A stretch of DNA of 64,000 bases from Flammula alnicola (Eukaryota; Basidiomycota; Agaricomycetes; Agaricales; Strophariaceae): assembly GCA_015499995.1 (NCBI GenBank), contig JADNRV010000219.1, positions 1-64,000 on the forward strand, given 5' to 3'. The translations under genes and the position numbers were made by a program. A model generated the notes under the pieces. It ran no database searches. It was not told where the DNA came from and saw only the letters and a list, made by a program, of their open reading frames with translations. Below, one piece after another: positions 57,136-64,000 of this stretch (position 1 is its first letter; each line of letters starts with the position of its first letter).

Positions 57136-57468
57136 ATTGCAGAAACTAGGCTCCTAGATTGATACATATTGCGGATGGATTGAGCAAGCAGAGAACACTC
57201 GACTGATACAGAGCGCAGGAAGAGCCAGAAAGCGACAATCAGGAACATTCGTATAATCACAAGAGGGCAAGTTCCGATGAAAAACCGCGGGGACTTGATC
57301 CACCGAGCAAGGTTAGGCGATGTGTGTGGTAATAAGTACATGATAATCAAACAATGGTGGAACGAAGGAAATACAAATCAAAAGATCAAGAGAGAAAGGA
57401 AACGAATAAAAAGGACGGATAATAAGTGTCATCAAGATCGACAGGAAATAAATGCAAGAAACAATCCG

Positions 57469-59700
57469 TCACCGATCCCTCGACGGCGTATTGCCTCGCC
57501 TCGGCGTCCCAGGCATCTTCTTCGGTGTTGCGGGCACGCCCGTCAACCGTCGATCCCCTACGGCACCAGCACCATTCTCACCTGCCCGCTGCACCTCCCT
57601 CGCCGCTCTCCGAGCAGCATCGCCCACCTGAGCTGGCGGTCGCTCCTGATCCACCCTCGAAAGCGCACGCATCAGGTCCAGCGGGTCCGCCCCCGCGGAC
57701 TCCGAGTTAGGCTGAGCCACGTACGTGGATAACAGTTGCGTCGACGAACCAGACGCAACATCCCCTGGAGGCGGGAAAGGATTCATCCGTGACGTTAGGT
57801 TAGCAGAAATGATATCGAATCGCTCGTTCAGCGCTTTCTCTGCGATGTTGGTCGTGACTCGAGCGGCACTGGCGAAGGAGAAGATCTGGTCGACCTTGTA
57901 TTCGAGACTCGGTAGCCGTCGTTTGAGCTCTGCTTCCATCTCTTCTCTGCTCAGATTGGATCCTGTCATCCCGCGTCGACTAGGTATCCGGTCATCGCCG
58001 ATCGGACGGTGTCCCAGGACAGATTTTGCAAGGGCAAGAGCGGAGTGGAATTCGGGAGGGATTTCGTGTTCCTGTGGAATAGAGTGACTTTCCAAATCGT
58101 CGAGTTCGCCCGTGGCTCGTCTTTTGCCTTTTGCCTTCGCCGAGAGCGCTTGGGGGTTAAGTTGCAGGGCCGTGGAGCGCTTCTCTAGCGATGCATGCAG
58201 CTTCTTTGAGTATGCGTCATATCCATAAGAAACCTTCTTCCAAGACTCTTCCTCTGCTTGTGCCCTGTGGCGTCGTTAGAGATGAACATAACACGATCGA
58301 GTAAATAAAACTCACTGTTGGATGTGTTGTGTGTACGTAACCTCCCACTGTCGATTTCGTACGTTCTGCTCATTTTCTCGCAAATCTTCTTGGGGCTGCT
58401 TACTACTGCTGGCTTCGGAGGAGTATAGACTCAAGTCGACTCGCTTTTCAGCAAGCATCCGTATTAAGTCATCTTGAAGGCTTTTCAGCAACTGAGCACC
58501 TTGGGCTGATAATGGGGGTAGTGAAGGTGAGGATGAGGATGGTTTAGAGTTGGATGAGGAGGACAGCGGTGTCGCAGCAGCTCGAAGGGAACACCAAATA
58601 AGTAGTTGCCGGACGCGTTCAGGCTCGGGAAGATCGCAGTCGATATGCTTGTAAAAACTGGCCTCCGAGACGGAGTTATGTGGTTGGGCTGATAGAGAAC
58701 TACGATTAAGATGCGGTCTCTCGGACTTTAAAAAAAAACTCACTGATTACACCGGTAGTTTCGAAAGCTGTACTCGTCCGCTTTCCTCTTCCATTCACAG
58801 AACTCTTCCGACGATGACTCCGAACCGAATCGTTCCCATGTGGTTCCGTCGTTCGACCGCGACCACCCGTGATCGCATCCATGGCTGCCTGTCTGAGTTG
58901 TTTGTTGCGTTCAATTTGCGGAGTTTCGCTTTCAGGTAAAATTGTTGATATTTCGGTTACTTTCGACTTGCCTTTGCTGCGACTGGTATCGGGGGGTCCG
59001 GAACGGGGGGGAAAGTGAACACTGGATTCTCCAGCAAGGAGGGACGCGTTAATGGTCGTGTGCGCGCGGGAGTTTCGCCTGAGGTGATCGGTCTCATCTT
59101 CCATAGCTCTGACATCCTTTTCCACCTCTGAATCGTCATAGGCGACTGAGTATGCCACACGGTCGCGCGCTGCGGATTTGGACTTTGAATTGCCCCGGGG
59201 TCGGGAGGAAGTTTCGGAATCGGCTCTGAATTTCTTCGAGGGAGGTTTCAAGATGCCTGCAGCTTCTGACACTACTGGTTGCGACAGGAATCGAGGTGGA
59301 TAGGAGTCTGTGTGGTTCGAGGTCGTGGGCTGAGAATGTGAAGGTTGGGATTCTGGGGCCCGGACAATCAACAGGCCGCCTGGACCTTCGTCATTGTTCA
59401 CTGGTGCGAGGATAAAGTCAACATCACGACGTTTCGCGCGTCCAATGGGTTCAGACACGTACATTTGCGTTTGCTTGACGCGCCCAATTTGCCCTGAATT
59501 TGCGGAGAGCTGCTGGTTACAATCACGGCTTTCTTCCGGATTATTTTCTGCACACGTACCTCCTTCTTTGCTCTCTTCGCAGCCGCAGCATTTAGTAGCG
59601 GATTGGAATCCTCAGGCTTCCGTTTTCCAGTCAACTGAGGTTGAGAGGGTAACATTTGGCGGTGGGTAAGATCGACCAGAGTGGACGACGTTCTTGTCAT
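57469..59700 (-). CDS. DSN1: Kinetochore MIND-complex subunit Dsn1/Mis13
   Basis: The ATG is at 59700. Exon 1 (to about 59550) joins through a GTGTGC..TTCAG intron to the large exon with the basic/Ser-rich N-terminal part. The signature is RKSSVNGRGKRTSTAFETTGVI, an intron (GTGAGT..ATCAG), then QPHNSVSEASFYKHIDCDLPEPERVRQLLIWCSLRA. This is diagnostic of Mis12/Mtw1-complex Dsn1 proteins, which bridge inner kinetochore and Ndc80/Spc105. The C-terminal coiled-coil region includes LKSLQDDLIRMLAEKRVDLSLY, EESWKKVSYGYDAYSKKLHASLEKRS and LPSLEYKVDQIFSFASAARVTTNIAEKALNERFDIIS. The stop is at 57469; about 690 residues. Essential single-copy gene; it acts in the nucleus at centromeres. Confidence 0.85.
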
Positions 59701-60414
59701 AAATAGGCTTCTTGATTAGGTGAAATGTCCCGGCACGATGAGCAGGCTATGCTCGAAGTTATCAAGGGGTGAGCTCGCTATGCGCGGCGGCGACGGCGAC
59801 GTTCCAGTCCAAGCAAGGAATAGCGGGGTTTGAAATTTGACTCCCACGTTTCGTGTGATCAACAAAAAAACGCCGTGAGAAAAGGTTACCCCCCATTGTT
59901 CCCGTGACTGTTACTCCCTTCCTTTTCTGGAGTCATCTCAGTCACCTCGCCTGTGGCAGAAGTCCTCACCCCAAGAGGCTCTCAAGAGTCTTGCCGAAGA
60001 CAAGATTGAACAGCGACTGAGTGACGTGGAAAAAGCATAGCAGGTAACCCCGATTGTGGAATTGTATAATCATCTAATCTGGTAGATCTAGAGCGAAGTC
60101 GCTTGCTGAAGCGTTTGCGCCCATGGTATGTCATCCAGTCTTCGAATAAATTAACAGCAAGTTTCTCCGAATATTTGCCTATAGGTCCATTCGGTTTATT
60201 GGCATACAGCGGAACTCAGGCTTGACAAGTGGACTTCCCCATTATGGGCCCGTGGAACCGATAAGATCGACGAATGTTTTTCCAAGGACGTCACATAATT
60301 GGAGGCACCTTCCCTCATGACCTGCAATGCTTGAGCCTGGAGCGCCTACTCTCAAAATAACCCTGGAAGGTTATATGCTCGAAATCCCAGTGTAATGCGC
60401 CCCTGAGAGGTTTC
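59701..60414. other. Intergenic, promoter of DSN1
   Basis: No gene supported; a run of CCCC near 59,890 and a short AT-rich part at 60,060. Confidence 0.35.
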
Positions 60415-61218
60415 GTGGTGGTCAGTTTGCTCAAGATACCCCGCGTCGTCGATTCTTTGACCATCTTATATACGTCCTCGGGATATTTACCTCACGAACT
60501 CATCTCGTTAATTGTCGACGAATTCATAGATGACGCCGAATCTCTGAAAACCATCTCCTTGTTCCCGACAATACCACTCCGCTTGCCGAACCCACCTCTT
60601 CAAGTACCTACAAATGAACTCCCCTAATCCTTCATTCGATTATCAATGTTCCTCGTGGATCAGCATCCTCCAGTGCTCCTCGGACATTCTTCAATATATC
60701 AGAGTTCTAGAGCTTGGACCACCAGTTGCCCGCCTACGTTCTTTCGAACGAACCTCACTCCCAGAACATTGGGAATCCGCCCCACAAAGTAGTCCCCCTT
60801 CTATCGATGATCCCGCATCGAATTTATTCTAGCGGGACTCACTTGTGTCCAAGCCATTGCTCTCAGGTTTGAATTACACAGATGGACAAATCTTTTGACG
60901 TCCTTCAAGCAGACCGTCATAGCCCTTCTCCAGCGACAATTCATATCCTCTGTAAAGTTAGAGGACGCGATCAGCTTTCCTTGGCAGACCTTGGAGGCTT
61001 GCAAGCGACTGCAAGATCTCTCATTGATCTCAGTCCATCCACCCGAACATATCGACACCGAAGAATGTCCCCTTGATGTAGTGGGGCCCGTGACAAGGCA
61101 ACAAGACATACATACTCGAGTAGAATCGCCGACCTTACTGGCATCCGACGAATGTGTCGACTTCCTCCTACCAATTTTTTCGAATCTGCAATCGATGACA
61201 ACCTTGACACGCTTGTAA
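60415..61218 (+). pseudogene. F-box protein pseudogene
   Basis: The first frame encodes SGYLPHELISLIVDEFIDDAESLKTISL, a fungal F-box. The match then continues in the next frame (SRQYHSACRTHLFKYLQMN..SSDILQYIRVLELG) and returns to the first frame further on (LTSFKQTVIALLQRQFISSVKLEDAISFPWQTLEACKRLQDLSLISVHPPE). At least two frame changes, without convincing intron borders, indicate decay. The intact family forms SCF ubiquitin-ligase adaptors. Frames further right (61345-61714) could be its remains. Confidence 0.55.
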
Positions 61219-61755
61219 AGATTCTCTTTCAGTACGAGCAACTCTGATGGACAATTGGCGCTGGAGAAAATTTCGCGCTGCGCACAATCCATTACAACCC
61301 TCGAATTACGCCTCATAGACCAGAACCGTAAGTAGACCTCACTTATGCGTATCATAGTATGGACGCTTTCTTTAACCGTTGAATGCGGCAGAGCACGACC
61401 TATGGGATGGGAACTCGAGCATGAGAGAACGTCGCAAGAACTAGAACGCATCTGTATGAACCGAGACGGGGCAAATCCTGGAGCAAGCACTGGTCCTTCC
61501 GGATCGATTTCCATTAGTGCGGAGAATGCGCCTTGTGCTCCGTCATAAAGACGCGAAGATGTTTATCAACGAGTATTTAATTCTTACAGTGCACATGTCC
61601 TTGGTTGGGATGATGCCGGCGCTTTATGCATTAACGAAGCCCAGGATCGAAGCGTTTGATGGTAAGCTTATCGACCTCATTTCTCAGATCACTAGTGATA
61701 ATATCGTCTTTTAGATCGATTCGAGGAACACATACAAAGTTGAATGTATAGGCAT

Positions 61756-62641
61756 TCAGGCGGTACTTTTGACCCCATCCTTGACCGCCTGCCAAGAAGG
61801 CCTGGAGGAGATTTCTTGGAACCACCTGGAAAATATTGCAGAACGTATTACTAAAAATCACGGGATCTCAAATGGACGGTTTTATACATACCTATGGACG
61901 TTCGGCTTGGTTTCAATAATATTGCTTCCAGCCTTCGGTAGCATGGAGCCGTAGGATAAATGGTACAAATCCGCGAGAGTGATCGCCTAAAACACGAATA
62001 ATTAATGTTATGTCTCAACTGTGCTGATATCAACGTCATCTGGACTTACATCCCCAGCAACATATTTCTGTTTACTCAGAATTTGGTCATAGACATCTAA
62101 TTTGGCTGAGAGCCCTGCGATAAGTTTCTCGAAAACGTCTTTATCACCGGCCACTCCGCGCATTCTGGGAGCAGTCTCTGATCAGGACACCCTGAACGAT
62201 GTTATACGGTAGAGTATACGCACGGTTTGAAAACCATCTCAGCGACTGCTTTCTCTGCATAATCGTTGAATGCAGTGAGCTCCACCGATGCCGCCTGTTG
62301 GAAGATAGCGTTGGCCTGGAGCTCGGTGGGGATCAAGGGAGTGCCCTGGTTGGCGTATTTGGTCGCAATGTAATGGGCAATAGCCCTGCTCTCGTAGAGG
62401 ATAAATCCATCGTCATCCTAAGAGGTGAAATGGTCAGGATGAATCCTTCAAGGCTGACACGAATACTTACGATGTATGGAACCTGACCGAAAGGTTGCTT
62501 CTTGAGGTACTCGGGTGTTTTGTGCTCGCCTTTGGACAGATCCACATTGTGAAACTCAAAAGGGACCTGCTTTTCATGGAGAACAACTGCAACTCGACGG
62601 GTACACGTTGAGAGGGCACTGCCATAAAGTTTGAGAACCAT
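61756..62641 (-). CDS. Glutathione S-transferase (phi-like, GSTF)
   Basis: The ATG is at 62641. Exon 1 encodes the thioredoxin-fold domain: MVLKLYGSALSTCTRRVAVVLHEKQVPFEFHNVDLSKGEHK and PFGQVPYI with its cis-Pro. After a GTAAGT..CTTAG intron comes DDDGFILYESRAIAHYIATKY, the glutathione-binding ES motif. The helical domain follows: QAASVELTAFNDYAEKAVAEMVFK, MRGVAGDKDVFEKLIAGLSAKLDVYDQILSKQKYVAGD and AITLADLYHLSYGSMLPKAG. It ends RWFQEISSRPSWQAVK, with the stop at 61756. About 215 residues, five exons, all in frame. Conjugates glutathione to electrophiles in the cytosol; the STC/R context resembles fungal GSTF enzymes. Confidence 0.9.
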
Positions 62642-63582
62642 TTCGGAGTGTTCAAGCTTCAAGGTTGAAGTGAGACAAATGTGATTGTTGGAGTGGATGT
62701 TTAGGAGTCAATTCGCTTTTATGTACCGCAGCTCTGTCCGAGTCTCGGCATTGGGCAAGCTGGTTTCTGGATGATTACACAACTCGAAGGTCACCGGGTG
62801 AGGCCAGGCTGTTATGACATGGCCACGCTGACGCCAAAGCTGACCGGTCACCGCGCTGACTGGCATCACGTTGAATTTTGACGAAGATTGTCGATCACAT
62901 CAGCAATATGACGTACGCGACGTACTGTAGCGTTTGCACGTTAATCAGAATTGATCGATGATCGATGATCGATGATCCCGCGTGCGCAACGCCTGATTGT
63001 GCAAACTACTCTCTCTCACTACGAAGGGGCGACCGACGTTTGGTGTAATTTCAGGCTATAATTGAGCTAGCTGCTTATTCCAGTCATTCACCGGTCCTTG
63101 AGACAACAGCCTGTCGATGACACAAACTCAAACGACGTTCCACAGTCTCAATTTATTTTGCATCGTCTTCGAAAACCTTGCTACTCCAAGTGCTACTCTC
63201 TTCTGATCGACTTGTTCCTAAGATCTATGTCGTTATTGTATTTTGTTCTGTGCAGGTCAACCCAAGGTCAAGCCACTTCGAAGCTCGAGACAGAAATGAA
63301 TATGATTTGATATCAATATTATAATACCTTGTAATCAAACATAATCCATTGGTCTGGGGATCCGTAGACTTCATACTAGTCGGCCAGTGAGTCCCGTCCA
63401 GTATTTTAGCAGTTGGAAAGGTGCAAAGGTTAGGGCGCATAAGGTGACAGTCTACAGACATGTACATCACGTGCCCATGACACATGTACCTCCCCTAAAT
63501 TGGCTCCTGGTGTGCTGTTGATGTTCGTCCCCGACCATCCGCATCGTAGGGACCTGGTCGTCTCCCATCTCTCCACACGAGT
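62642..63582. other. Intergenic with short tandem repeat
   Basis: No gene supported. A (GATCGAT) tandem run at about 62,951-62,979; the rest may hold the promoters of the GST (minus) and the acyltransferase (plus). Confidence 0.45.
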
Positions 63583-64000
63583 ATGATATGCGCGCGGAGA
63601 GTATTCCGCTGTTTTAAAACTCTTGAACGATGGGGAAATATTATCACAGGCGCCGCCGGTCCGTACTTCGTCGGCCTTGCGGTCATCCTGATATCCATGG
63701 GGGCGGTCTGCTTTTGTAAGTGTTTTCCACGTCGACGAGCTTAGAGAGGCTGACGAGCTTCGTATAGTTGATGTTATTGCACCTAGCCTCTCTTTTCCAA
63801 TAATCACCATTCCGATATGCGTCCTCATCGCGTTGAACCTGTTCATGCATTACTTTTATGCAGTAACAGTGAAACCGGGGTTTTTGGATGAACCGCCTCG
63901 CGAACCTGGGACAAGTTTTCTTTGGGCGCGGAAAGGGAGCAAGAAAGGAAAGCAGAAGGCTTTAACTGGCGGAGTCAGGTGGACTTCGAGGGGCGTGAAC
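63583..64000 (+). CDS. DHHC palmitoyltransferase, 5' part (runs off the window)
   Basis: The ATG at 63583 opens exon 1 (ICARRVFRCFKTLERWG..GPYFVGLAVILISMGAVCF), with a first membrane span. After an intron (GTAAGT..TATAG, to about 63767) come a second span (FPIITIPICVLIALNLFMHYFYAVTV) and KPGFLDEPPREPG, then a Lys-rich segment. Two N-terminal spans followed by YxxTxxxPG before the Cys-rich domain is the layout of fungal PFA-type protein S-acyltransferases. The DHHC motif itself lies beyond the window edge, so the call rests on layout only. Confidence 0.6.

Noticed and set aside
60801..61514. 237-codon minus-strand frame
   Set aside because: It is the antisense shadow of the F-box pseudogene, whose sense frames carry recognisable motifs.

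Overview
The window looks like a chromosome segment of a filamentous basidiomycete, probably an agaricomycete. Genes are dense and on both strands. Introns are short (about 50-70 nt) GT..AG introns. The gene set is fungal: an AA9 lytic polysaccharide monooxygenase, F-box/LRR relics, a basidiomycete multi-membrane-span orphan family, a kinetochore Dsn1 subunit, a glutathione S-transferase and a DHHC acyltransferase. No rRNA, tRNA, CRISPR or prokaryotic operon was seen. Species and sequencing status cannot be read from the window.

Layout. 0.3-7.8 kb: a divergent pair of orphan genes (one with two CxxCx6C modules and a coiled coil) sharing a promoter of about 120 bp. It is interrupted by three different non-autonomous hAT-type elements with perfect 8-bp target duplications; one element carries a 146-bp mini-Helitron. 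7.9-26.5 kb: a minus-strand array of five zinc-less medium-chain dehydrogenase/reductase (MDR, enoyl-reductase/quinone-oxidoreductase-like) genes. Copies 2, 3 and 5 look intact, copy 4 has a 1-nt deletion, and copy 1 is frameshifted and truncated against an F-box relic. Orphan last exons lie at 22.2 and 40.5 kb. The array is interrupted by a decayed membrane-protein gene (14.3-17.9 kb) and a disordered orphan (18.3-19.5 kb). 27.8-40.2 kb: a FetB/UPF0014 membrane protein, a short-chain dehydrogenase (SDR copy A), a disordered orphan, an AA9 LPMO gene knocked out by a hAT remnant plus a stop codon, a YggS/PLPBP gene and a tandem DUF427 gene. 43.3-47.8 kb: a small zinc-finger gene and a large low-complexity conserved gene. 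51.6-57 kb: SDR copies B and C (a tandem duplication, inverted relative to copy A), an NTF2-like gene between them, and two more inverted-repeat elements. 57.4-64 kb: DSN1, an F-box pseudogene, a phi-like GST and the start of a DHHC acyltransferase gene.

How it fits together. The region mixes single-copy housekeeping genes (DSN1, PLPBP, FetB, DHHC, GST) with a fast-evolving accessory part. In that part two oxidoreductase families (MDR and SDR) expand by local duplication and decay, while small DNA transposons repeatedly land in genes. The MDR and SDR copies keep near-identical TATA-containing promoters 65-80 bp upstream of ATG, so duplicates probably started with the same regulation. There is no polyketide, peptide or terpene synthase, so this is not a recognisable biosynthetic cluster. 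The strongest new observations are the insertions with readable target-site duplications. For the three elements in the gene pair, removing the element plus one duplication copy restores the reading frame exactly.
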